Positions 17,328 through 26,155 of a DNA stretch of 64,000 bases are shown in pieces. A model generated the notes under the pieces. That model saw only the letters and a list, made by a program, of their open reading frames with translations. It made no database searches and was not told the DNA's origin. The position numbers and the translations under genes were made by a program. The DNA is from Pseudodesulfovibrio sp. Lineage in GTDB: Bacteria; Desulfobacterota; Desulfovibrionia; Desulfovibrionales; Desulfovibrionaceae. The DNA lies in contig JAEINO010000007.1 of the NCBI GenBank assembly GCA_016342345.1, forward strand, positions 31,883 to 95,882, in the 5' to 3' direction. Every line of letters starts with the position of its first letter. The first letter of the stretch is position 1.

Positions 17328-17735
17328 TCAGGACTGGTCAATAATGAGTTCAATCTCTTCAAGACTCAGGCCGGTTGATTTGGCGAGCTGGATAGCTGAT
17401 TTTCCTGCGCGGTTTCCCTTGATGATGATTTCACGCATGAATTGTGGCGATTTGCAGTATTCGCTGGCAAGATCCACCAGTTTTTGCAGTTTGACGGATT
17501 TGTTTTCAAGTTCGCGGTTCAAGTTTACCAGTTCCTGCTGCCGTTGTTCAAACGTTGCAACAAGTTCGTTTTCCAGCTGGGTATTGAATTGAAGCCGTTT
17601 TATGAATCCTTCCTGATTAGCCTGGAGTCCGGAAAGCAGTGTTTCTGATTTTTTCAGGCGAAGGAAGAAAAGTATGACAATGATAAGCAGAATGACTTCG
17701 CTGACTGTGAAAAGGATAATGAGCAGGTTGGACAT
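17328..17735 (-). CDS. DUF2802-like membrane-anchored coiled-coil protein
   Basis: A 135-residue protein: one N-terminal membrane helix (residues 4-26), a coiled coil (about 30-90), and a short C-terminal helix-turn-helix-like end (AIQLAKSTGLSLEEIELIID). This layout fits DUF2802/DUF6115-type proteins that are found beside flhG, fliA and cheY in many flagellar operons. Function unknown. Confidence 0.65.
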   Translation of the reverse strand: MSNLLIILFTVSEVILLIIVILFFLRLKKSETLLSGLQANQEGFIKRLQFNTQLENELVATFEQRQQELVNLNRELENKSVKLQKLVDLASEYCKSPQFMREIIIKGNRAGKSAIQLAKSTGLSLEEIELIIDQS

Positions 17736-17860
17736 TCCGGTCTTCCTTGATTGTTGATCGGTAGGTGTTTGCTGGAAATTGATATGACAGACTGCTGAAA
17801 AGGCTCTGATCGCGGTTTTGCAACGTCTGGATCAAACTCTTGCGTGCGGTGGCAAGGGTG

Positions 17861-18181
17861 TCAAATCTTTACGTTGACGATATTGCCGGACCATGGCGAA
17901 GCGTTAGAAGAGCCGGTATCAGGATCGTCGTCTTCCTTTTTTTCCTTTCTTTCTGATGAGGCCTGCTGTTCATTTTTGTGACCATCACGGTCTACAGGAC
18001 TCGTTTTTTCTTTTTTTTCAACGTGTTGGACTTTTTCTTCTTTTTTTCTGAGATGTTCGGTTATGAGAGGTCCGAAGAGCAACTTCCTGATTTCAGGTTT
18101 GGCTTTTTCCGCATGGGCTATCTTCTGCACATATGGCAATTGCGATATGAGAATCGGAAGATCCAAAGGAGTTGAGCTCAT
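17861..18181 (-). CDS. Small charged hypothetical protein of the flagellar operon
   Basis: A 106-residue protein. The first 45 residues look ordered (LPILISQLPYVQKIAHAEK); the rest is a lysine- and glutamate-rich, low-complexity tail. No domain is recognised. Its ATG lies 2 bases after the fliL stop, so it is probably translated together with fliL. Confidence 0.6.
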   Translation of the reverse strand: MSSTPLDLPILISQLPYVQKIAHAEKAKPEIRKLLFGPLITEHLRKKEEKVQHVEKKEKTSPVDRDGHKNEQQASSERKEKKEDDDPDTGSSNASPWSGNIVNVKI

Positions 18182-18183
18182 GA

Positions 18184-18885
18184 CTACCTCACAAGGTATT
18201 GTTCAAACAGAAGCGTCTTGAATTGACCAAATCCCATATATTGGTTGATGATGGCCAACAATTCGCTTTTCAGTTTGTTGCTATTCTCTTTATCGGTCAA
18301 AAATTGCAAATCCTTATTCTTCAAGTAGTAGTATAGTGCATTGCGAACAGTGTATGCTTCCTGCTTGAATTGTTTGGCCAGCCCATCTTCGGGGGTGCTG
18401 ACCACAACTCGTATCTCCAAGAATCTAATGTGACCGTCCTTATCCTTTTGTTCAATGAGGAAAGGGTCGAGTCGAATGAGGATTTCAGGAATTTCCTCCA
18501 CAGCTTCAGGAGCTTTTTCCTCAGGCTGTGTTTTTTCAATGGGTGGAGGCGGAGGTGGAGCGTCAGGTTCGCGAATGAGCAGGATGGCGATGATAACAAT
18601 CAGAAGAACAATGACGCCCAAGCTGATTAGAAACAGCTTATTCTTCAGCAGAGCGGAGAAATCGAATTTGGATTCTTTTTCCGATTCTTGAAGAAGAGGC
18701 GTTTCCTCTTCCTCAAGAGCTATTTCCTCTTCTTCCTCGTCTTCAAGGAATGGTGCGTCATCAAGATCAAGATCGACTTTTTGCGTAGCCTTGCTGGCCT
18801 CGCTGTCATCGAGTTGAGCTTTTAATTGTGATGAATCACCATCACTGGTTACATCTTCGGCGTCGTCCGGGACAAGCAGGACCAT
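18184..18885 (-). CDS. fliL: FliL-family flagellar basal-body-associated protein
   Basis: A 233-residue protein: a very acidic cytoplasmic N region (residues 1-75), one membrane helix (about 84-106), a proline linker, and a periplasmic FliL domain (from about 135) ending in LLFEQYLVR, typical of FliL. FliL sits around the stator and affects torque. The acidic extension is unusual compared with short enterobacterial FliL. It is flanked by cheY and two small operon genes. Confidence 0.85.
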   Translation of the reverse strand: MVLLVPDDAEDVTSDGDSSQLKAQLDDSEASKATQKVDLDLDDAPFLEDEEEEEIALEEEETPLLQESEKESKFDFSALLKNKLFLISLGVIVLLIVIIAILLIREPDAPPPPPPIEKTQPEEKAPEAVEEIPEILIRLDPFLIEQKDKDGHIRFLEIRVVVSTPEDGLAKQFKQEAYTVRNALYYYLKNKDLQFLTDKENSNKLKSELLAIINQYMGFGQFKTLLFEQYLVR

Positions 18886-18910
18886 GGTATAAGCCTAACA
18901 GGCAATTTGC

Positions 18911-19291
18911 CTAGGCGAAGATTTTATCGATCTTCTGGCCCAGTGTTTCAGGAGTGAACGGTTTGACGATGTAATTGGAAACCTTTGCTTGTACCGCTTC
19001 AATGATGTTTTCCTGCTGTGCTTCAGCAGTGACCATCAGAAAGGGCAGGTCTGCATACTCTTCACTTGCGCGGACCTTGCGGAGCAGCTCTATGCCGGAC
19101 ATGATTGGCATGTTCCAGTCGGAAACGATGAAATCGATATTGTCTTTGTTGAGAGTCTCCCATGCAGTGGAACCATCATCGGCTTCAACGATGTTGGTAA
19201 AACCAATTTGCCGAAGGATATTCTTTATGATCTTGCGCATGGTGGAGAAATCGTCAACAACAAGGACTCGCATATTTTTGTCGTAAGCCAT
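18911..19291 (-). CDS. cheY: Chemotaxis response regulator CheY
   Basis: A 126-residue single-domain receiver very close to classical CheY: VVDDFSTMRKIIKNILRQIG at the N terminus, DWNMPIMSG with the phospho-acceptor aspartate, VTAEA, and the lysine in YIVKPFTPE. Phosphorylated CheY binds the flagellar switch. AAAGGAGA precedes the ATG. It lies between fliA and fliL in the operon. Confidence 0.95.
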   Translation of the reverse strand: MAYDKNMRVLVVDDFSTMRKIIKNILRQIGFTNIVEADDGSTAWETLNKDNIDFIVSDWNMPIMSGIELLRKVRASEEYADLPFLMVTAEAQQENIIEAVQAKVSNYIVKPFTPETLGQKIDKIFA

Positions 19292-19314
19292 GGGGGTATC
19301 TCCTTTAATCTGTC

Positions 19315-20100
19315 TTATTCGCTTTCATAGCGGTCTCTGAACGTTTTTCTTAATTTCATAAGGGCTTGGGAGTGAAGCTGAGAGACACGTCCTTCGGTAA
19401 TATCCATGACCTCGGCTGTTTCCTTCATGTTCAACTCCTCACCATAATATAGAGATATGACCAATTTTTCACGTGGCGTCAATTCCTCAATGAGATTGGC
19501 TACTTTGTCAACAATTTCCTGAAAGGCCGTGGACTGAAACGGTTCGTCGTCGGACATGCTTTTCCGGCCGATGAGATTCTCGTGAAAACTGTCCAGGCTC
19601 AGGCATATCTGGTTGTTCAGGGCTTCAAGACCATTCTGGACGTCTTTGTCGGACATGCCGGTGTAAGTCTGCAATTGGTCCGCAGTTGCAGTGACGCCTG
19701 TTTCATGCTCGATTTGCCGCATGGCGTCTTCAAGTACTTTGACCTTGTGCCTGAGTCCTCTGGAAAACCAATCCATGCGTCGCAATTCATCGAGCATGGC
19801 ACCTTTGATCCGACTTTCGGAGTAGGTGTCAAACTTGATCCCGCGCTCTGGGTTGAATTTCCCGAGCGCATCCAGAAGGCCAAGGCTACCCGCGCTTATG
19901 AGCTCGTTGAGCTCAACGCTTTGTGGCAGCTTCGACTTGAGCCGCAAGGCAAGAATCCGAATTTTCGGGGCATAGAATCGAACGATGTTTTCCCGATCTC
20001 TCGGTGAAAAGTCGTCCCAATTCTTTACTCCCTTTTCCAGATCATGCCACGGATCGTTCCCGGAAGAGGAGTTTTTTCCAGAAGAATTTAATATTGCCAT
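19315..20100 (-). CDS. fliA: RNA polymerase sigma factor FliA (sigma-28)
   Basis: A 261-residue sigma-28. Region 2 (ELISAGSLGLLDALGKFNPERGIKFDTY, given here by its ends at about residues 65-93), RIKGAMLDELRRMDW and region 4 (LTPREKLVISLYYGEELNMKE) are typical. It drives late flagellar genes. Its start lies inside the last 59 bases of flhG, so translation is coupled to that gene. Confidence 0.96.
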   Translation of the reverse strand: MAILNSSGKNSSSGNDPWHDLEKGVKNWDDFSPRDRENIVRFYAPKIRILALRLKSKLPQSVELNELISAGSLGLLDALGKFNPERGIKFDTYSESRIKGAMLDELRRMDWFSRGLRHKVKVLEDAMRQIEHETGVTATADQLQTYTGMSDKDVQNGLEALNNQICLSLDSFHENLIGRKSMSDDEPFQSTAFQEIVDKVANLIEELTPREKLVISLYYGEELNMKETAEVMDITEGRVSQLHSQALMKLRKTFRDRYESE

Positions 20101-20869
20101 CGGTGTTGGGTGTTACCTGCCATGCGTTGATTTTTTGTGCAGTCTGTCGAACCGCGACGCTTGCCGGACTTTTTGGAAATTTATGACAAAATGGTATCTG
20201 TGCAATGACCGAGTTGCGGACATTCGGATCGAAAGGAATGAAGCCAACCAGATCAAGCGAAATGCCGTCAAGAAAATGGTCACACGCATTGAGAAGTCTG
20301 ATGTAAACTTCTTTGGCTGTCTTCTGGTCCACGACCATGTTTACGAGCACACGGAAGCGTTCCACGCCATGGTGGAGCTTGAGGACTTTGATAAGTGCAT
20401 AGGCGTCGGTCAGTGACGTTGGTTCCGGTGTAATGACCAGAAGTCGTTCCTGCACGGCCAGATTGAAGTACAAGACATTGTCGTTGATGCCCGCGCCTGT
20501 GTCCACTATGAGATAGTCGATAGTGTCTTCAAGTGAGTCCATGGCATCCAGAAGATCGAGTTTCTGTCCTTTGTCCAGGTTGACCATGTCACTGACGCCG
20601 GAAGATGCTGGCAGTATCTTGAACCCGTAAGGGGTGTCGTACAGTATTTTGTCCAGTGTCGCGTCTTCGTGGAACAGGTGAAAAAGATTGTGTTCAGGAG
20701 CAAGTCCGAGAATGACATCCACATTGGCCAACCCGAGGTCGGCGTCGAGCAGGACGACATTTTTTCCAGCTGCACTCAGGGAATAAGCCAGATTGACGGA
20801 CATGTTGGTTTTGCCAACGCCACCTTTTCCGGAGGTGACTGAAAGAACCAGAGGTAAATTGGAACTCAT
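20042..20869 (-). CDS. flhG: Flagellar number regulator FlhG (MinD/ParA-like ATPase)
   Basis: A 275-residue MinD-family ATPase. Deviant Walker A SGKGGVGKTN (13-22), LLDADLGLANVDVILG, and IVDTGAGIND are visible. FlhG, with FlhF, controls flagellum number and position. It lies between flhF and fliA, the usual order. The C terminus lacks a clear MinD membrane-targeting helix but ends in basic and aromatic residues. Confidence 0.94.
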   Translation of the reverse strand: MSSNLPLVLSVTSGKGGVGKTNMSVNLAYSLSAAGKNVVLLDADLGLANVDVILGLAPEHNLFHLFHEDATLDKILYDTPYGFKILPASSGVSDMVNLDKGQKLDLLDAMDSLEDTIDYLIVDTGAGINDNVLYFNLAVQERLLVITPEPTSLTDAYALIKVLKLHHGVERFRVLVNMVVDQKTAKEVYIRLLNACDHFLDGISLDLVGFIPFDPNVRNSVIAQIPFCHKFPKSPASVAVRQTAQKINAWQVTPNTDGNIKFFWKKLLFRERSVA

Positions 20870-20886
20870 GGTATTTAATCTCCTCC

Positions 20887-21957
20887 TTAAGGTTGAGTGA
20901 TGCCGCCGGGCAATTTACGCATGAATAAAAGTCGCCAGATAGAGTCTTTGGTCGCCGCTGCGATGCTGTTTTTCAGACCGGAACCGTACGAAAGGGCGGA
21001 AACCGGCAGGCCGCTGGCAAACGACATGTTCAATATTGAACCGAATGTACAGGCTTCGTCGAGTTTCGTCCAGATAACGCTAGTAAGTTGTTCACTTTTA
21101 TATTTTTCGATGAAGCGTTCGAATTGAGTAGGGCTGTAATAAGGACTCAAGACGAGATGTACGGATATATCCGAACAACTTTTCATTCCGTAAAGGGTCA
21201 TCCATTCATCAAGGCATGTCCGTGCCGAAAGACCGGGCAAATCTATGAGAATCATGTCAAACTGGTTGGATTCTTTCTGTAAAAGCGCGAAGTCGTCTCT
21301 GGTCAGGATCTCCCTGAATGCCAGGCCTGAGAGTTCTGCGTAGTGCTTGAGCACTATTCGTCCCTTTCCTCGTCCTCCGTCTGCCGTGGCGAGGCAGATG
21401 CGGGCCTTGGGATGCTTTTTCTTTTCCTTGAGTGCCAGACGGACCAGGCTGGATGTTTTTCCCGCGCCGCCAGGGCCTGCAAATGCGTGAAATTTTCCAG
21501 TCCAGTTATCCATGTCAAAGGAAATCGTATCGACCATGGAATCTAGCACGGTAATGATGGAACAGTCCTTGTCTTTCCTGAGACAGCAATAGACCTTTGC
21601 GAGAACCTTGTCGTTCACTTCCTCCCGTTCCAGATATTCCATGGCAAGTTTCTGTTTGGGCGTGAGGAGTTCCGGGTCCATCTGTGGCTTCATGAGTGCC
21701 ATGATCTGGCCTTTGATTTGGCTCCATTCCCTTTGCCAGCCAACGCTGTTTTGCAAGGCATCTTCCATCACTCCATCCTTGGTGATGTGTTTTGACATAA
21801 CCGGAGAGGCTTCGACAGCAGCTACAATTTCGCAACACTTGGAGCCATTGTCAGACACGGTCTTGTTGGACAAGATGACTGCATCTTCACCGAGTTCGGC
21901 TTTGACTTTTGCGAATGCCGCAGAAGAGTTGGCGGCTCTGAACGTTTTCATTCTCAT
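20887..21957 (-). CDS. flhF: Flagellar SRP-like GTPase FlhF
   Basis: A 356-residue protein with the FlhF start MRMKTFRAANSSAAFAKVK, a B domain, and an SRP-type GTPase domain: P-loop GPGGAGKTSS near residue 163, and TADGGRGKG. The G3 motif reads DLPG rather than the usual DTAGR, so the catalytic loop is non-standard. FlhF places the flagellum at the pole. It begins 9 bases after flhA. Confidence 0.92.
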   Translation of the reverse strand: MRMKTFRAANSSAAFAKVKAELGEDAVILSNKTVSDNGSKCCEIVAAVEASPVMSKHITKDGVMEDALQNSVGWQREWSQIKGQIMALMKPQMDPELLTPKQKLAMEYLEREEVNDKVLAKVYCCLRKDKDCSIITVLDSMVDTISFDMDNWTGKFHAFAGPGGAGKTSSLVRLALKEKKKHPKARICLATADGGRGKGRIVLKHYAELSGLAFREILTRDDFALLQKESNQFDMILIDLPGLSARTCLDEWMTLYGMKSCSDISVHLVLSPYYSPTQFERFIEKYKSEQLTSVIWTKLDEACTFGSILNMSFASGLPVSALSYGSGLKNSIAAATKDSIWRLLFMRKLPGGITQP

Positions 21958-21966
21958 GGTGTGATC

Positions 21967-24066
21967 CTAAAGTTCCACGGTTGCGGCTGATTGAATTCTG
22001 GCATCGGCTGGAATTTCGGCCTGCGATATGACCGGCAAGGTCGGAATGAACCTGGTTAACAGTTGAGCAAGTTGAGCCCTGATCTGTGGACTTACAAGCA
22101 GAATGGGCTGTCCGTCGGCGACCATGGCTTCTTCTGTTGAACGGTTAATGGCTTGAATAATCTGCTGAGCGGTTCCAGGCTCCAGAGCCAGATAGCCGCC
22201 TTGTTCGGCAGGGCGCATGGCTCCCGCAAGAATCTCGTCAATTTGCTGACTCATTGTAATGATAGGCAGGACGCCTTCTTCTCCCATGTATGGCTTGACG
22301 ATGGTGCGTGCCATCTTTGCTCGAACATATTCCGTGAGTTGGACAGGGTCCTGAGTGGCATTGCCATAGTCGGCCAATGTTTCCACGATGGTAAGCAGAT
22401 CACGGATGGAGACATTCTCTTTAACAAGGGCTTGGAGCACTTTTTGAACACCGCCGACACTGAGGACTGCCGGGACCAGACTTTCAACGGCCTTGGGTGC
22501 CCGTTTGGAGAGATTGTCCAGTAATTCTTGAGTCTCTTGGCGACCAAGGAATTCGTGCAGGTTGCGTCTGAAGACTTCGGTGAGGTGTGTGGCGATGACT
22601 GTAGACGGATCGACTACAGTGTATCCTGCCAGCATGGCTTCCTCTTTTTGGGCTTCTGGAATCCAGACTGCAGGGAGATTGAAGGCTGGCTCCATGGTCT
22701 CGACACCCTGGATGCGGTGCTTTGCATCGCCAGGGTCCATGGCCAGGAAATGGTCGATGAGCAGTTCTGCGCTGGCAACGGGGTTGCCTTTGATGAGTAC
22801 GCGGTATTCGCCGGGCTTGAGCTGGAGATTGTCTCTCAGGTGCAGTGAGGGCACAACCACACCCATGTCCAGTGCAAACTGGCGGCGGATTGATCTGATT
22901 CTCGAAAGCAGGTTGCCGCTTTGTTCCTCGTCCACAAGGGGGATGAGGCCGTAGCCGACTTCGAGCTCCAGTTGATCGAGTGGAAGCAGTGCCTGCACTT
23001 CTTCAGGTGTATCGAGCGTGGAGATTTCTTTCTGATCTAACTCTTCAATATCCCCAACCAACTCTGCTTGTTGTTTGGCGGACATGTGACCAATGGAATA
23101 CACGATGACTGCAAGGGTGAGGAATGGAATTGTCGGCATGCCGGGAACAATCCCGAAAATAACAAGAATGCAGGAAACCAGTTTCAGCGCACGGTGGTGG
23201 AAAGACAATTGGCCGATGAATTCTTCGCCCATCTTGGCTTCTGCTGCAGCGCGTGAAACGATGATACCTGCGGAAGTCGAGATGATCAGGGAAGGGATTG
23301 TGGCGATCAATCCATCACCGATTGTCAGCAGGGTGTAAGTCTGGGCCGCGTCCATCCAGAGCATGTCTTTTTGGATGACGCCGATCAGGAATCCTCCGAC
23401 AATATTGATGCCGGTAATCATGAGACCGGCCTTGACGTCACCAGATACGAACTTGCCTGCACCGTCCATGGCTCCGTAGAAATCTGCTTCACGACGCATG
23501 TATTCGCGTTTTTCGTTTGCTTCATCTTCATTGATCAGTCCGGCATTCAAGTCGGCTTCAACGGCCATCTGCTTGCCTGGCATGGCATCCAGTGTGAATC
23601 GAGCAGCGACTTCGGCAATACGCGTGGTACCACTGACAATGACGGTCTTGTTGAGAATGTACAGAATCATGAAAATGACGACGCCAACGGCGTAGTTACC
23701 ACCGACAACAAATTCACCAAAACTTTGAATGACTGATCCGGCCGCGCCGGTTCCTTCATCTCCATGCAGAAGAATGGCTCGTGTCGTTGCGACATTAAGG
23801 GCCAGTCTGAGCAGGGTTGTGATCAGCAACAGGGATGGAAAAATGGAAAATTCCAGTGGGGAAGTCATGAACATGGCCGTGACCAGGACGATCAGAGCCA
23901 GTGAAATGCTGACAGAAAGCATGAAATCAATGAAAGGTGTCGGCAGTGGGATGAGCATCACGAAGAGGATGGTCACAACACCTGCAGCAAGAAGAATATC
24001 ACCCTGTTTTGAAAACCTGGAGTAGTCGATTTGTGGCAGCTTGGACTTGGTAGTGGGTTGAGCCAT
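21967..24066 (-). CDS. flhA: Flagellar export apparatus protein FlhA
   Basis: A 699-residue protein of normal length. The N-terminal half has eight predicted membrane helices with the FHIPEP-family sequences (MLSVSISLALIVLVTAMF, ARFTLDAMPGKQMAVEADLN). The C-terminal half is the cytoplasmic platform for export substrates and chaperones (PLDQLELEVGYGLIPLVD). It is part of the proton-driven type III export gate. It is followed by flhF. Confidence 0.98.
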   Translation of the reverse strand: MAQPTTKSKLPQIDYSRFSKQGDILLAAGVVTILFVMLIPLPTPFIDFMLSVSISLALIVLVTAMFMTSPLEFSIFPSLLLITTLLRLALNVATTRAILLHGDEGTGAAGSVIQSFGEFVVGGNYAVGVVIFMILYILNKTVIVSGTTRIAEVAARFTLDAMPGKQMAVEADLNAGLINEDEANEKREYMRREADFYGAMDGAGKFVSGDVKAGLMITGINIVGGFLIGVIQKDMLWMDAAQTYTLLTIGDGLIATIPSLIISTSAGIIVSRAAAEAKMGEEFIGQLSFHHRALKLVSCILVIFGIVPGMPTIPFLTLAVIVYSIGHMSAKQQAELVGDIEELDQKEISTLDTPEEVQALLPLDQLELEVGYGLIPLVDEEQSGNLLSRIRSIRRQFALDMGVVVPSLHLRDNLQLKPGEYRVLIKGNPVASAELLIDHFLAMDPGDAKHRIQGVETMEPAFNLPAVWIPEAQKEEAMLAGYTVVDPSTVIATHLTEVFRRNLHEFLGRQETQELLDNLSKRAPKAVESLVPAVLSVGGVQKVLQALVKENVSIRDLLTIVETLADYGNATQDPVQLTEYVRAKMARTIVKPYMGEEGVLPIITMSQQIDEILAGAMRPAEQGGYLALEPGTAQQIIQAINRSTEEAMVADGQPILLVSPQIRAQLAQLLTRFIPTLPVISQAEIPADARIQSAATVEL

Positions 24067-24132
24067 GTTTTTGACACCTCGTAGACAGATTTTTTTCAGT
24101 ACTCCGAAGGGGTGTCTGGCTCTTTGTAACAG

Positions 24133-25200
24133 CTAGCGATTCTTGAACTTACTGAGTTTTGCCAGAATCGCGGCTACTGCTTGAAACAGTTCCTCCGGGA
24201 TGGTTTCCCCGATTTCCACTTGTTTATACAAAGCCTGTGCCAACGGGACGTTCTGTTCGATGGGAATGTCGTTTTCTCTGGCAACTTCCTTGATTCTTTC
24301 AGCAACCCTGTTCACTCCCTTGGCAAGTACGAGCGGAGCTGGAGCAACCATTGCATCGTATTGCAGGGCAACGGCATAGTGCGTCGGGTTGGTGATGACG
24401 ACATCTGCTTTGGGAATGTCCTGAAACATTCGGCTAGCCATCATTTCCATCATCTTCTTGTGCTGCTGCTGTTTGATCTTTGGGTCGCCTTCTGCCTGCT
24501 TTCGTTCGTCTTTCACCTCTTCTTTGGTCATTTTTATGCCTTCCTCATAATTCCAACGCTGATACCACAGATCGACAATGGCGATGAGCATCATGGGGAT
24601 GAGGGCATAGCAGGCCATTTTGTAACCAACTGTGAGAAGAAATGCGATGACTCCTCTTACGTCAGCATGAAAGAGAGGGAGCAGGTTGTTCATCTCCTGT
24701 TTGATGACAATATATGGCGCAAGGCCAACAGCGACTGCCTGTAATATGCTTTTTCCAAGTTTGATCAAGGCTTGCGGGCTGATGAGAAGTTTCTTCAAGC
24801 CGCTCATCACGTTGAAGATCTTGCCGAATTTTGGTTTGAGAGGTTTGGTCGTCCAGAGTTTACCAACCTGAAGTCGCATTGTGAGCCAACTGACAAAGAC
24901 AAGTACGAGAAGAAACGGGAGCAGCAGAAGAGCCATTTTCTGTATGCTCCATGTGAACAGGGCATACGCAGTGGCCTGATTCACTTCAAGAAAGATGGCT
25001 TCGGTGAACGTCCAACGGTAAATTTCAGTAAACTGGTCACGATAGAAAGTTATCATGAATCTCAAGGCAAGAACTCCGGCAAGGAGAACCATTGCCTTCG
25101 TGATTTCCTCGCCTTTGGCTACATTGCCCTCTGTGCGCTGTTTCTTCCGGCGTTTTGGGGTAGCTTTTTCTGTTTTACTCGGATCTTCCTGTCCAATCAT
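24133..25200 (-). CDS. flhB: Flagellar export switch protein FlhB
   Basis: A 355-residue protein. It begins EDPSKTEKATPKRRKK, has four membrane helices, and a cytoplasmic domain with the autocleavage site NPTH (ADVVITNPTHYAVALQYD, near residue 270). Cleavage between N and P switches substrate class. It lies between fliR and flhA in the canonical order. Confidence 0.97.
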   Translation of the reverse strand: MIGQEDPSKTEKATPKRRKKQRTEGNVAKGEEITKAMVLLAGVLALRFMITFYRDQFTEIYRWTFTEAIFLEVNQATAYALFTWSIQKMALLLLPFLLVLVFVSWLTMRLQVGKLWTTKPLKPKFGKIFNVMSGLKKLLISPQALIKLGKSILQAVAVGLAPYIVIKQEMNNLLPLFHADVRGVIAFLLTVGYKMACYALIPMMLIAIVDLWYQRWNYEEGIKMTKEEVKDERKQAEGDPKIKQQQHKKMMEMMASRMFQDIPKADVVITNPTHYAVALQYDAMVAPAPLVLAKGVNRVAERIKEVARENDIPIEQNVPLAQALYKQVEIGETIPEELFQAVAAILAKLSKFKNR

Positions 25201-25213
25201 TTAATGTCCCGCC

Positions 25214-26002
25214 TTAAAAGGTGTTGGGTGATCCGGCCTTCAATATGGTTTTGAAGAGAGGGCCAAGTTCTTGCAAAAAATCACCTACATAGGTTGACAT
25301 GATTGAAAAAATAAAGCCGAGGAAGAAGAAGCCGACTGTAATTTTGACTGGAAATCCAAGAACGAGAACATGCATTTGCGGAGCGGCTCTTGAAATGAGT
25401 GCTAGGGAAAGGTCCACCAGAAACAGTGCAGCCATGACAGGTGCTGCGATCTTGATGGCAAGAATGAACATGATGTTTGAGAATTGGAGTATATGATTGG
25501 CAAGTCCCGGTGTAATCAGCAGCCCGCCGGGAGGGATGTATTCGAAACTGAGTCCGATGGCTTTCAATAGGTAGAGATGGCCGTTGAGTACAAGGAATGT
25601 CAGCATGGTACACATGTAGAGAAAATGTGCAGAGACAGCATTACTGACTCCGGTGATGGGGTCTACGACATTGACCATCGCAAATCCCATTTGGAAACCG
25701 ATAATTTGTCCTCCCAGCTGAACTGCTCCAAACAGAAATTGAACAATAAGCCCCAGAATGAGACCTAAGATCAGTTCTCCGATAAACATGATGGCTATGT
25801 TCCAGCCTTCTGGCATCATGCTACCGGGAAATGACAGTTTGGGCCACAACGCCAGAGAGATAACCAGCAAGAGGGCTGCCTTGACAGGGGTGGGTATGGT
25901 TTTCCCTCCGAAAAAAGGCAACAGAAACAGAATGATACTGATGCGAAAGAGCGTCAGGAAATAACTGAGCAGGTCATTCGGGTTAAATCCAAAAATATCC
26001 AT
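25214..26002 (-). CDS. fliR: Flagellar export apparatus protein FliR
   Basis: A 262-residue membrane protein with six hydrophobic helices, of normal FliR length, opening MDIFGFNPNDLLSYFLTLFR. FliR with FliP and FliQ forms the export gate. No clear ribosome site precedes the ATG. It is the first gene of the leftward flagellar operon; a terminator and a sigma-54-like site lie just upstream. Confidence 0.95.
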   Translation of the reverse strand: MDIFGFNPNDLLSYFLTLFRISIILFLLPFFGGKTIPTPVKAALLLVISLALWPKLSFPGSMMPEGWNIAIMFIGELILGLILGLIVQFLFGAVQLGGQIIGFQMGFAMVNVVDPITGVSNAVSAHFLYMCTMLTFLVLNGHLYLLKAIGLSFEYIPPGGLLITPGLANHILQFSNIMFILAIKIAAPVMAALFLVDLSLALISRAAPQMHVLVLGFPVKITVGFFFLGFIFSIMSTYVGDFLQELGPLFKTILKAGSPNTF

Positions 26003-26013
26003 TATATAATCTT

Positions 26014-26029
26014 TGCAAAAGTTGAACCA
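26014..26029 (-). promoter_or_regulatory. Sigma-54-like promoter before fliR
   Basis: On the minus strand the sequence TGGTTCAACTTTTGCA matches the sigma-54 pattern: GG and GC are exactly ten bases apart, with TTGCA at -12. Transcription would start at about the fliR start codon, giving almost no leader, which is a weakness. Sigma-54 control of flagellar genes is common in Desulfovibrio and its relatives. Confidence 0.4.
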
Positions 26030-26093
26030 GTTGAATTTGCGAGGAGTTGATCTCTGGGAGCCGGCGAAGGTTCTATTGTTGGATTATATAAAC

Positions 26094-26132
26094 AAAAGGT
26101 CCTCTTGGAAAGTTTGATTCCAAAAGGACCTG
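26094..26132 (-). terminator. Terminator of the M23 peptidase gene
   Basis: Read leftwards, AGGTCCTTTTGGAA pairs with TTCCAAGAGGACCT around a seven-base loop and is followed by TTTTGTTTAT. It ends the peptidase transcript and shows that fliR starts a new transcription unit. Confidence 0.88.
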
Positions 26133-26155
26133 GTGAGTTCACTGTGCTCAAACCG

